Source of the DNA: Phorcus lineatus
Lineage: Eukaryota; Mollusca; Gastropoda; Trochida; Trochidae
Direction of reading: 5' to 3'
Length of the DNA stretch: 64,000 nt
NCBI GenBank assembly: GCA_921293015.1
Contig: OV121088.1
Span: forward strand, 3,472,001-3,536,000
Program-made: the position numbers and the translations under genes
Notes under the pieces: generated by a model
What the model was told of the DNA's origin: nothing
The model's database searches: none
The model's input: only the letters and a program-made list of their open reading frames with translations
Shown: one piece after another, positions 22,948-35,783 of the stretch
How positions within the stretch are numbered: the first letter of the stretch is position 1
Layout: each line of letters opens with the position of its first letter

Positions 22948-23314
22948 GTTTAATTACTTGAGCTAAAAATATGAGAATGCTTCTTACATTTTATCACAAA
23001 ATTATGTCCGTGTCCTGATTGAATTCTATTAAGATGCACTTTCTCTCAAAATAATCAAACATAGTACCATTACTATCTTATGTATGCAAATCAAATTTTC
23101 GTTGAGGGTAGTAGTTTACATAAAAATGTTCACACAAACATAAAATGACAGCATATGCTGTGTAACTTAAGTATAAGTCAGTTTGAGTCAGATATATCTT
23201 AACCCTCTCACTGCTCACAACTCCAGAACAGCCGCCGTGGGTCAATACACAATATGTAGAATAACTTGGATATACAATTCTCACACATTCATACTAACAT
23301 ACTAACGTGACACT

Positions 23315-26300
23315 TCATTCAACTTTCAACATTTTACTATAGTTTTCTTGTTGTTTCTCTCGCCAGGAGGGTTTTGCTTTTGCTCTCTTTAAGCCTCCGT
23401 CCCTGTGGAATAATAAACATGCGTTTACCAAATTAGAAGGCAATGATTGAGCATTCAACTCTTAACCTTTTAATCTTTTCTTTGATCTTAATATTTTGAA
23501 ATTGAAAATGAAAATATGTACATTAAACAATAATTATATGAAAAAATATGAGACATGAAATAATGGCATTTCATACAAGCAGGGAGCAGCAGATCAAAAT
23601 TTCATGCTAACTATATACATAGCCATAGAAGGTTTTTAAAAACTTCATCTTTGCAGAAATATAAGAAAAATCCAAAAATAAGGCAAGGTATCTATAATTT
23701 TAAGATTTTAATAACATAATAACCAATCTAAATCCTGGAATCAAAAGGTTTTTGCCACTCACCATTCCAAATCAACCAGGCCACCCTTCAGCGCAATCAC
23801 AGACTTCACCCGGTTGGCAAAATCAACAGCATCTTCATTGTCCTGAAATAAAAGTCAAACACATTATCACATAAAATCTAATTCCCCAAAGACATTTCTT
23901 TTCAAAAAGAATGACAAACAATATCAAAATAATCATTACAACGTTTCACTGAAGAATGATATTTATTTTATTTAAACATCTGTCATAATTGTCACCTTAT
24001 TATCTAGACATCCCTAGAATTCCATTTCAAATAAGGAAAGAAACGTATTTGTCCTTTACATCCTATGTTTGTCCTAGGTGAAGGTTCACTCTTGTTCTTA
24101 TTATACAAAATCTAGGGGGAGAATTAGTTGAGCTAGGCCAAATTATCTTCCCAGTTGAAAAACATGGGAAGTTTAAGCCTGGATTTAGAAAATCCATGCT
24201 TGACATAAGAAACAAGGTTGAGGAAGAGTTATAATACCTAGACAATAATCTCTCCCTTGATTGTTACTCCATTATCAGTAAAACATGGACTGACGGAATC
24301 TAATCAAAATCAATAAAAAGATAACATCTGTACAAGACTATGTTTATGATCTCAGGACAGCTCAAATGGGTGAGGTCAAGTAACCTTTAGTTTCAGCTAA
24401 TCAGCACTGAGAAATTGCAAATCAATATGTGAGGGGGCCAGTAGTTGTTTGAATTTATGGATGAAAAAGGTTACAGAGACATTAACTGACATGATTCTAA
24501 AAAGTGCAACTCAGATCAGGACTCAGAAAGGTCAGAGTGTAGGGTTTAGTCTCATATTTATAAATGAGACTTGGACTGACCTTCCTGGTCATGGGCGGGA
24601 GGTACCAGACATCACAGACAAGGGCCCAGCTGGTCATTATGCTCAGGAGGTGGGACACCATGCCCTGCTTGCTGCTGTTCCAGAATGCGTCCCCGAACCT
24701 CGGGTCATACTGACATTCAGAACACAATATTTCATAATGGTGAACTGATGATGTGATATGGAGAAAATGATGGGATATTTTATAGGAAATTCATGTATTA
24801 AAATCACATTCACTGGATAGGAGACATTACTCATTCTTACACAAGTTTAGATTCCTCATTATAAAGTATACTCCATTCTTAGGATCTAAAGTCACTTCAG
24901 AATATTTTCTTTTATCAGCAATTTACATTCCTAATTGTTTGAAAAAGTTTTGTTCAAACCCAGCTACATTGTTTCCAACGTAGCCTGTACCCATAACCAT
25001 CAGGAAACTTTAGTATTTTGGCCAATGCAATGCACTAATATTTCATACAAAACAGAAGTAAGTAGGCAATGGTTAACATTATTTTTAAAGAAAGACATAA
25101 TGACATGTTGCAATTTTCACTGCCAGGGAACTTTGTAAAAAACAAAGAAGTACAGCCAAATTGTAACAGATATGTGGGATGAATATTAAGCTCTGTGGTC
25201 AGAATGAATTGTTTTATGACAAAATAAGTAATCTCCTGAAAGCTGATGGAGGATGTCCAACCCTTGAAGCTTGTAACTACAGAATTCTGCTTCTCCTACA
25301 TTAAGTTATGTTGACGTAACTGTCAATTAAGAATGGAGTTCCTTGATTCAGTAGTGAAGTTATTCATTAGATCCTACTGACCTTTATAGCAACTGGATAT
25401 ACTGTTGTACCAACTTCAAAACTCCCTTTCTTGAACATCATTACAGATGTGTTGTTTATACATGTCCCTGAAACACAAACAAAATACAGTAAATGATCAA
25501 AAACTGAAAGTAGCATCTTACTTTCAAAATGTTGTCATCAACATCCAAGTCAGAATGGCTCTCATTGTAACTCACAACTTTTGTCAAATCTTGTTTCACT
25601 TGGAAAAGCTCACACTTCCTTACATGCAAAGCACTGAAAAAAAGTACTTACCTTCAGGGAATATCAATATTGGAAGTTTGTTTTTATCATCTACATGCTC
25701 TTTTAACCTGAAAAGAAAAGATGAATTTTCACAGATTTCCTAAATCATTTGTTTCTATTGGAAACTTGATAAAAATTTAGAGTTCCATGTTTCTTTATGG
25801 AAGGAATGATGAACCACCGAAACCAGAACGACCATGGTCCGATACTTCCTAACATGTTTCCAACAACAACAACTTGTCAATTTGTGGGACAATTCCTGAA
25901 CAAAGTTCCTTTTGACCTTGAGCTCAACATGTTTCTGGCATATCATAGTGACAAGTGACAGCCCAAAATGAGGTAAGGTACCAATGACCTGATTTTAACC
26001 AAATTGGATAATATCAACCTTCTACAAATATATCAAGCTTGTTTGACATTAAAAGAAAAATAGAGCCAGATGATCAAAAATGTCTGAGGATAGGGGTACA
26101 ATCATATCTATCGTGTGTACAAAATACTTCCAAGTACACAGCTTTCATTATGTTTTTTCAATGAGCTTACCTCTTTACTACTAAGTATCTGTCTTTAGCC
26201 TCGGATCTCTCGAACCAGATGTGCGCTGTAGCTCGAGCCATGGCCCTCTGTATTATTCCCAGGAGTCCACCTTGTGACTGCCCAATCTGTGCAAAACAAG

Positions 26301-29300
26301 TTAGTGTGTGAGTGAGGGTTTTGGGGTGAGTGAGGGATTTGGGGTATGTTCCTCTTTGGGATTAATGTTACTCATCGTTACAACAGCAAGTTGAATAATT
26401 AGAGGTGAAATGGTTCACAAGCCTAAATTAAGTCAGTATTATAGCATTTGATCCATGGTATTTTGCTTTTGTTTCTATTCCTTTGGTTATACAGAGACAG
26501 TAGTAGTGTGTTTCGAGAAATAACACTAAAACTTACCATAGCATAGCAGTTGTCTACAGAAAGAATGATGACATCGATTGGTGATGTGTGATTTGCTACA
26601 CAAATACCATTTTTAGATCGATTTGCTCTGTAACAAAACCAGAACTTTGAAAAGCTTTTCATCAAGAGACAAAGAAAGATACAATCATCACAATAGAAGT
26701 GAATCATCAATGGACTGATTTTGATTTAAGGAACGAACTTCATTGTTTTACGTCAATGCTGAAAATACTGTCAGACATTAAGCCCTAAGATCAAAGGTGA
26801 ATATTTCCCAAAGTCATGAAGAGGTGAGAGGTTGGTAAGGTGAATAGTTTTGCTCTCAGATATAGGAATAACTTCTTTTTTAAATGATAGTTTAGGCTCC
26901 TAAATGAGGGTAATTTGATAAATATCTCTGAGAAACCAGCAATCCTGAGTCTTCAACATGGCAGGATATTGAAGAAATAAAACTGTAGTACATCAAATTT
27001 TAATCCAAGTGCAACATCATAATTATCTACTGTAGGAGAACAGCAATATACAAAGTAGAGCAGTTTAGCCACGCTCTCAATATTTCTTTAAAAACTTACT
27101 CATCATGAAATGTGATGATGGCCGAACAGGCTCGAGCGAGAATCCGGAAACACATCAACATAACATACTCATTTAGAGCTCGCTTGGATCTGAAACAGGA
27201 TTTAAGCATATTCATAAATATGAAGAACCCTATTTGCAATATTTCTAACAAGAGCTGAATGCAATTATTAAGTCATTGCTATTATGTACCAAACTAGTGA
27301 TGTTTGTACCATTCTCTTGAAAATCTGATTAAAATGAAATTTGAGTAAATACTCTATCACTCAATTTGTGTCCTTGACAACGATGCTTATCTAAGTAACA
27401 TTATGCTAGCATAACTTCTAAATCAAATATAGTATCAAATATGCATGATAGCACAAACGCCAATTTTGGTATCCACCAAAATAGCATGCTTTAACATTTT
27501 TCCTTTGATAGGTAGCAAGCAGAGAGAGTCGGCTATATCTCCGCCAAGTGGAAAGAGTGTGGAACATTGACAATTATGAAATTATATGCTACAATAAACC
27601 CTTACAGGGATTTGGAAAGGCAGGGGCCATGGGTAATTTTGCACATTGGATGAAAAAATGTCCTATTAAGAAAAGAAATGTCACCATTGCTTGTAAGGGG
27701 AATGGCCCATTAAAAATTCTGAAACTGACTAAAAGCCCTGAAAATGGCCCATTGTCAAAGGTGTCTTTCCCAATGCCTGCCCTAAATAACTATATGTTAA
27801 TGAACCTTACCTGAGAACCTTACCTTACCTTGCTAATGAATTTATTCTTCAGAAAATTATTGTGTCATAGCCTAAGTTTCATTTTACTATGTGTTTAGGC
27901 TTTAATTTATCACCTTCAAACAGTATTGTAACTTTAGTTCAGAAACAATATTCTAGGTAATGTTTCCATGGAAGCAGCCAAAACTAAATGTAGAAAGTAG
28001 TTGAAAACCCCAACATGGTGATTGTTCCATATACCAAGTGTTAATTATCTAGGTCTTTACTCATAGTTTCTGAGTTCTGGTCAGGGAACAAAATTCTATA
28101 AAAAGTTGGGGGAAGTTGAAAAGCACAAAACGTACCACTTCACATGATGATTGTTTCATATAACAACATTCAATGAGCTAGACTTATGGTTTTTTACTTG
28201 TAGTTTAGGAAAGAACTTCTTGCACTGACGAACAGATAAAGGTCATTTTTATCTCCCACAAAAACTTTGTTTGGCTGGAGATAACAATGAAATAGATCTA
28301 TTGTTGAACAGTACAAACGTACTAATAGGACCTATTCTTAGCAATATTTGCAAGATACAGGTTGTGCAGCTGCATAAGCATTTGTTGAACAGAAGTCATG
28401 TGATAGTAACAGTAACTCACCTTCCTTCTGGTAGATAACCAATGAAAGCTGTACAAATAATTAACCAGCCAACCCCAATGATTGCTAGCATGATTCTGGA
28501 AGAAAACAACATACAACCTTGTCAATTAAAGGCATATTAAGATAAAATCATTCTGAGTCAGTTGCACCCATGAAACCTCTGTAACAAATGGGGCCAAATT
28601 TCACAGTTCTTCCAAAATATGATTACCATGTTTTTTTCTATTCAATTAGATTATACTTCCATCTTAGAAATACTTTTTCTTGTGAATGCTGTTTGCAAAG
28701 ATGATAATCTTGAAACATTGATATAATTCAGATATATATATGAATAGAAAACAGTTAAAACAACAAAACAAAACATTCAATCAAAGAGATACTTTGACCA
28801 TCCTTTCCACTGTACCTGAAGGGTAGTAGAAGACAGTACCGAACTACAACGCCCAGCCACCACAACACCATCAGGCGGAAACTGAAAAATGTTGAAAACT
28901 TCATCAAAATATTGACAGCAAAGGAAAATCCAACATATACAACAGATATTCTATTAAAGTCATAGTCTCATTTTTGTAAGGCAACTAAACTGAACTAATT
29001 ATTCTTCACGAACAAAATCTGATCACTAACACAAATAATTCCTCCAGCATTTGCAAAGATTTTCATTTTTATGCCCGTTTTACAGTTTTGGATGAATTAG
29101 CTTATTAGCGTAAGCCGTTTCAGACCGATTAGGTACCGAATCAAGTGCAATCCCATCGCGAGTGTGAAACACCTGAAATCTAGTAATTGTAGAGCCGATA
29201 CTTATGACAGACACATTCTTCATTGAGTTAACCACCTTTTTGTTATTTAAGTATTTGAAAAACGGTAAGCTATTAGCTCTTTAAATTGGATATTAAGCTG

Positions 29301-32300
29301 GGAAATTTTATGTGTTCTTCGTCACGGCCTTAGCGAAATGACGTGGTAAGGACTAACGCTCGCAAAACACGTAATATTAGGGTAGGGTAGGGTAGTTTGA
29401 ACTTAATTATTGAGGGCTAGAATGCCTGCAGAGTTCTCAAAATTGTTGCAAACGTCAGGGGAAAGATTTCTGTGAGCTGTGAGTGGTGAACTATTTGTCC
29501 GGCATGCATCATATCACCTTCAGTTACAAAATATCTTGATATCCTTTACCTTACAAATTGATATCCAGACATATTTGATCTTGTTAAAAGATTCCATGAA
29601 GATAACTCCTCGGCTGAAAAACACTTCGTGACTTCATCTTCAATTATTGCCTGTAACGAAAAACCATATTTATATCTAAGATTTTAAACAACCACAATCT
29701 ATCCCTCATTAGGCTTTGAAGAAATAACTATTCATGCATGACCAACTAAGCATGACCACATAAAAAGTGTTTTTAAAGTCTGCATTTTTGGTTAGGTATC
29801 TATAAAAATGTTTTAGGAAATGACCATCATGAATGTCTTTAATTGATGAGAAGGTCACCTAATCTTCCTTTCATAATTTCAGTTGCTATTCTTACCGTTT
29901 TCCTCTCTATTTAAATCAATGCAAGGGTTAACAAACTGGTTACACCGACCTCTTTCAGTTAAGAAAACTAAAGAAATTTCTTGAAACATTGGCTAGCCAG
30001 CTACGCTAACACTATATCATGTTACTAATGGCTAAGTTTACAAATCAACAAAAGTTATCACCATATAAAGATTCTATTCTGAAAATTTAACTTTCTTACA
30101 CTACTAATTCCTGAAGAGAAGTGAAAAGGATCGATCCTTTAAGATTACAACCTTCTCGCAAAATTTTAGCTTTGAGCATGCAAGATTTTTAAAGAAGTTG
30201 TATGATGAAAATTTAACCATGAATTGACAAATCACATTTACATATGGTTATCTTGCTTGTCAAACATGACTGCAATTATGTCTCAAACAGAAGCCTATCA
30301 CTATCTTCTGACATTCTCTTTATGTATCATTGCTTGACCTTGTTACAACACTAATGACATCTTAAATCAATGCTGATTTCATATGGTCGGACTTTTACTA
30401 GAGATAACCTCAAATGAGACACACCTCCATTCCACACTTTGCAAAATACATGGTGTCAGCTAGGTGGAACTCCTTCTTGATGGTGTCAACACTTGGTATG
30501 TAGCTGTCTGGGATCTTGAACCCTTGGGTTGCTGATAGAGCAATGTCTCGCTTTATCAAGTTATTGTGCCCTGTCAACAAAATAATCAGTGATAGAAGTT
30601 GACCTTGAAAAAATAAAAGGGATTAAAAAATCTGTATGACCCAGGTCAAAATTTATAACCTCTGACTAACTTATAAAACACTGAAAGATAAATGACAAGA
30701 CTCGTTCTCTAGACAATTAATTACTTCATTTACTTGAGTTCTGTAACTTAATGTAAAATAATTACTGCATGTCCATGATTACTGATTACAAAAAGATCTT
30801 TTAACATCTGTAATGTAATCTATTTATTAATCTATGAATCATCAATAATAGTTTGATAAGAGGTTACAAAAACTTTTTTAACTTTGGCTTGTTATTTACA
30901 TAATACCACAACAGGGATTGGGCAGGGGCCATGGGCCATTTTGCGAATTGGATGAAAATTTGGCCCACTCAAATTTGAAATTTTACCATTGCTACTAAGG
31001 GGAATGACCCATTCAAAATTCTGAAAAAGACCAAAATTTCTAAAAATGGCCCATTGTCAAAGGTGTCTTTCCCAATCCCTGCCACAAGTTGTCTATGTCA
31101 GTGTCACAATGTAATTTAAGTACCCAGTACATGGATGAATTTTCAAATAATGTTTTTCAAATAAAAACGCCTGTCACCAGGCAAACCACAAACTAACACA
31201 AGATTGATTTATGCATCACAATTACAAAATATTGTATTTCTGCAAGTGATGAAGGAATTTGATCAATAATTAAATATTTTTGTTGAACCGACAAAAGTCT
31301 CAATTTTTCTGCTCGATACTATATATACATCAACAAATAAAGTTGTGTATGATTAATATTGTTTGAATTTAAGGCTGACTGACAGTCCAGTTCATGGAAT
31401 GGGCTATGGTCTGAGTGAGTGCCTTATTCTTCCAGTTCATGAAAAAATTGATGAAAAAAAAAAAGAAGATTTAAAGTATCTTTTTTAAAATAAATTTTTT
31501 TAACAAAATGATGATTTCATTTCCTAAACTGAAATGGCTTTTAAAATTTTTGCTAAAGGATCTTGTTGATGAAATTCAAGAACAACATACCATTCTCATA
31601 AGACGCTGTTGTGGAGATATCCTCTTCATTTTCAGATTCCTCCTCATCCTCCTCCGACTCCCCCTTCTTGGAGTGATAGTGAGCAATCCTCACTTTCCCG
31701 AACTGAAACATAGCAGATTAAATCTTTGTGCAGAGGGAACAGCGATTTATATTTCATAGTCATTGTTCCAAGGTTTTATAAGGGCTGCTAAAGCAATGTG
31801 CAGATGGAAAATAATGATGTTATTTTATTGATTTTCTTTCCAATTCAATTCATATTTTTTCCAATTCATTGAAAAAAAACCAAATCAAATAGTAGGGGTG
31901 AAATGGTTTAAAACCACATTAACAGTACAGCTACATTATGCTTTCCTTTCAGGCCACTGCATGTGCATCAAATGTAATTTTATGTTTTAGACTTAATACT
32001 AAACGTCCATTCTTTTTACATTATTTTCAAAAATAAATGTGCATTATTGCAATTTTAGTCTGTTGTAATTTTTGGTGCTGTACTGTAAAAACAGTTTAAC
32101 GAACCCATGATTCTATACTGCAAAACAAAAAGGATGATGGTCATTATGTACTGTTACACTACTCCTGAGAGTAAAACTTTTCTTCAGTTACATAACTTAT
32201 GATAATTATTATAATGAAGTGTTGGGCTGTTTTTGGACAGAACCCATTCCAATTTTAAGTGGTTGCTTGATTCTTTTGGAAAAGTGAAGATGAGAATAAA

Positions 32301-34254
32301 GCTCAGTCAGTTGTTTTATATCCTGTGTAAATCTTATTTTTATCAAAAACAATTATCAGATGATAATTTATGACCTTTTTTAATAAATGATGATAATTAT
32401 AGCAGTAACTGCCATGCAACATGTGCAACATAAACAATTTTATACATCATTAAGCTCAGACTCTGTCATGTGCATATTAAAGGAATGAATGAATAATAAA
32501 ATATGCAAACCCTTAATGAGAACTGTCATTCAGGGCAGGTTATTGATTGATGCAAATGATTACCTTTGTCAGTACTTACATCATGATCATAAAGGTGGCA
32601 GTCAAATTACTGCTAACCTTCCATTAGGATAGAAATCTCGGGCAAAGGATGATTTTTTAAGGTGATGCCAGAAAAACACAGTTAATAGGAAATTTTTTAA
32701 TTTCTTTTGGTTTTAATACCCAAATTTGCTCTTTAAATCATAATAATACTTTACTGGTTTATTGATAGATATAATAGATTACAACTATATATTGAATCTC
32801 TTGATAGGTTACAATATGAATCACTTGAAAGTTGATGAAACATTCATCACAAAAATTGAGTTACAATTACAATATGAGGCATAAAAGTTTGTCTTGACAG
32901 AAAAACAATAACTCCTTGACTACATTGTTGAATGTACAAGTTGAAAATGCTTAATATTTCAAGGCAAGTCAACATCAATAATTTGCATGACAAAGTCATC
33001 TTCAAAATGGTTATCTCTGTTCTAAAATGTTTCCTCTAATCAAATCTATGACATAGGAAAATATATGTTTTCTATATATTCCAAATCATATCACTGATAA
33101 TTTTTAGGGCTAGTAAAAGCCTTTAAAGAAATTAAGAAACAAGAATGTTGTTCTTAGAGGGGGTCATGGGGGCACTTGTCCACCCTTTCGGATTGCCCCT
33201 TCCTATTTTTAGAGGTAAGATGTTTAAACTATTGACAAAGCATACCAACTATTTATATAATGCCAATATAAACCCCTCAGGTGATACTTGCCCTTAGGAA
33301 GAACCCTGAACAATAGCAGATCTAAGTTCTAATCTTGATTCATGATTCATTGACACTTTTAATAGATATTCAATGACAACATTCAAAGTAAAAATTGTGA
33401 CATGCAAACAAACCGACATGTTAGATTTTTAGCTGCAAACAAAATGAAAGTGAACATGCAAGTTACTTTGAGGGCAGTAATCAAAATACTTTCACTACCT
33501 TCATTCATGGATGCAAGCCCACATATGCCAGGAAGGCTTACTAGTCAACTTCGCACCTGGCACCATCAAAAACTAAAAAGAAATTGCTTGATGGCCTTTT
33601 CGAATACTGATTGACAGTAAATTACTAAATGCTGATTTCCTCTTGGTGTTGCGGATGTCAACATAACTTCTTGTTTTGAGGCGTAGATGAAGTCATGTTA
33701 TTTTCCTGGAAGGTGTGATCATAGAGAATGTCATACTTTTATGTAGACCTCCAATCGACTTTTTAAAAGTAAATTTAAACGAAAACAATAAAAGAACCAA
33801 GTCAATTGTTGTTCATGATGAAACTATGATGTTGACTAGAAAAACAATGTATCGATCACGATCAGCGAGTGGTCTAATAATACGATGACAATTCTTCTTC
33901 AATCAATAGTTCGATCAAGCGACTAAATAGATAAGCATGCATATGCTCAAGGACAAACACGTGTTAGCGTTCAGTGACCCCACTCCACGACCTGTGCTGA
34001 TCACGCCGGTAAAATTTGTACCCCACCTGCTTCTGTACTGTCAGAGCTCTGTCACATTCGCTAGCACGTGTCGTCTGCTGTTTACCATCTTGCAAAAGCT
34101 TGATTACCTCAAAAACATGAAGCAAAAATTGGACATAACGCCTCCTTATTCCAAGCGACTTGCCAACTGATGCCAAAACGATGACCAAAAGGAGGACGCT
34201 GACGACGGGGAAGAAAAACAGGGAGATCAATGTTATGAGCAGTTGTTCCTCCAT
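23315..34254 (-). CDS. GPAT4: Glycerol-3-phosphate acyltransferase 3/4 (endoplasmic reticulum)
   Basis: Fourteen coding exons join in phase: 34254-34108, 31702-31591, 30570-30425, 29650-29550, 28881-28816, 28495-28421, 27189-27100, 26627-26537, 26286-26171, 25707-25652, 25467-25382, 24709-24581, 23842-23763 and 23402-23315 (stop TGA). The predicted protein is 460 residues; vertebrate GPAT4 has about 456. The enzyme acylates glycerol-3-phosphate at sn-1, the first step of microsomal triacylglycerol and phospholipid synthesis. Acyltransferase motifs are present: NHTSPIDV with His259 and Asp264, GGLLGIIQRAM (about 281-291), FPEGT (331-335) and VYPVAIK (356-362). Hydrophobic segments lie at about 8-30, 172-190 and 192-212. 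An acidic run in exon 2 (GESEEDEEESENEED) is an added feature. The start at 34254 aligns with family N-termini; an upstream in-frame ATG (34380) would add 42 residues. The donor used in exon 1 (GAG/GTAATC) is the one that keeps frame. GPAT3 versus GPAT4 cannot be separated, since invertebrates often have one ancestor of both. Confidence 0.97.
27603..27782. repeat. Intronic MITE copy A
   Basis: A 180-bp element in GPAT intron 6 with inverted ends: GGGATTTGGAAAGGCAGGGG on the left and GTCTTTCCCAATGCCTGCC on the right. It is a diverged copy of the element at 30908-31084. Confidence 0.7.
30908..31084. repeat. Intronic MITE copy B
   Basis: A 177-bp element in GPAT intron 2 with inverted ends (ACAGGGATTGGGCAGGGGCC against CTTTCCCAATCCCTGCC). 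It shares most of its length with 27603-27782, including GGCCCATTGTCAAAGGTGTC. Both copies have the same orientation. Confidence 0.7.
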
Positions 34255-35783
34255 CGTTCCATGTCTAGTGTACGGACGAAGGTCAAGGACGAATGAAGCC
34301 GATAACGTGACCTTTTCGTATTCGTTGGAAATACATTTGCTCAGTTGTATTATGAAATTATCTATAATTTTATCTTTCAATATAAATGCAAAATAGAATC
34401 AAAAAGAATTCATTTAATGATTGTTTCTATTTGTTTCGGAAATTTCAAATTGTTGAATAGAATAAAACGGAAAAAGATTCCGATTATGAACATCGTTTAA
34501 AGGACCACAGAGTTAGTTGTTGGAGTTTAATAAGTCAAACTTCATCAACACTGTCTGTCTGTCTGTCTGTCATCAATTGTGCTATTTTATCGCGAACTAG
34601 CGGTTGACTCTGAAAATAAGTATCTTAATTAGATCTTATTTATTCAGTATAGTGACAGCAGATAGGGAAAATGTCATGTTTATGATCGAAGACAGGCGAT
34701 GGTGCGCGCCAATGACTCAAACGCTATTTTAGACACCAAGACAAATATTGATAGGTAGTGTTCGGTAGGTCATTTAATTAATATACATGTTAACTGAACG
34801 CAGAATTTTGTCTTCCTCACATTAATAAATCATTTATCAATCAAAACTAGGAAATCATAATTTTGACATGTAAACATAAAGATGCGATTTGAACTTAACT
34901 CAGGACATAGACATTTTGACTCTTATTAAAGCCTTAAACAACATCATAAAACATACTATCTGTGACTTTAATATTGAAGAGTAATTATTTAACGTTGTAG
35001 CTCAGTGTTTATTTTGGAAGATATATAGTAGAAATAAGGAAGAAATCCAATAGTAATTTGTTCAAATAAAAATATGAAATGCTTAAATTATTGATTTAAT
35101 TATCCAATTTTAAAAGACAAACATTTAATTAAGAAAATATTATTTCCTCAGAATATTATGCAAAGAGAAATTCTTTAACAATGTAAGAAATCCAAACAGA
35201 TAAAATTCTGTAATTGCGAATTATGAGTTGTATATTTCATACACCATATACGTTTTAATAATTATTATTCATATTCCTATTTTCAATCATTGTCTACATG
35301 CAAGAGAGGACTATATAATTGATTGAATGAAATTCACTTTGAACTTTAATATTTCATTGAGGAAAGATGATATTTCAGCTCAAGAGTTTGATATTTAATA
35401 AATGAAGATGATTTTCGCAAACCAAATATTGTTTAGGAAATAAAAATCATACCGGAAACCTTGAATTGTGAAAACTGCGGGGCACTGTAGTTGAGATTGC
35501 TCTTGCTGTTAAAGACTAAGCATATATCAGTAGCCCTAAATAAAATAATTTGATATCATCTATATAGTACGTCGCTCTATATTGGGAAAGAGTAGCCTAG
35601 GTGATTTCGGGGTCAAAACTTCTAAAGGACAATACCTTTCATATCATATCGACAACGACAAGTTCTGTAGCTGTTATATTATTGGACTTTGATTTTGAAT
35701 TACAAAAATGCAAACATCGACTGAACCATTCCGTATTGTTAACAGGTTTAATTTTGTAGGCAACCGTCCTTGCTCTGACAAAC
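34255..35783. promoter_or_regulatory. Shared divergent 5' region of the GPAT and ATP synthase e genes
   Basis: These 1.5 kb separate two head-to-head start codons and should hold both promoters. No TATA box or named factor site can be assigned with confidence. A (GTCT)n microsatellite lies at about 34551-34571. The rest is AT rich, with CpG-containing patches near 34690-34720 and 35580-35660. Confidence 0.45.

Noticed and set aside
34079..34086. Alternative donor (CAAGATG/GTAAAC) for GPAT exon 1
   Set aside because: It would put exon 2 out of frame and hit a stop; the GAG/GTAATC donor at 34108 keeps the frame and matches the family (HVFE/FGKVRI).
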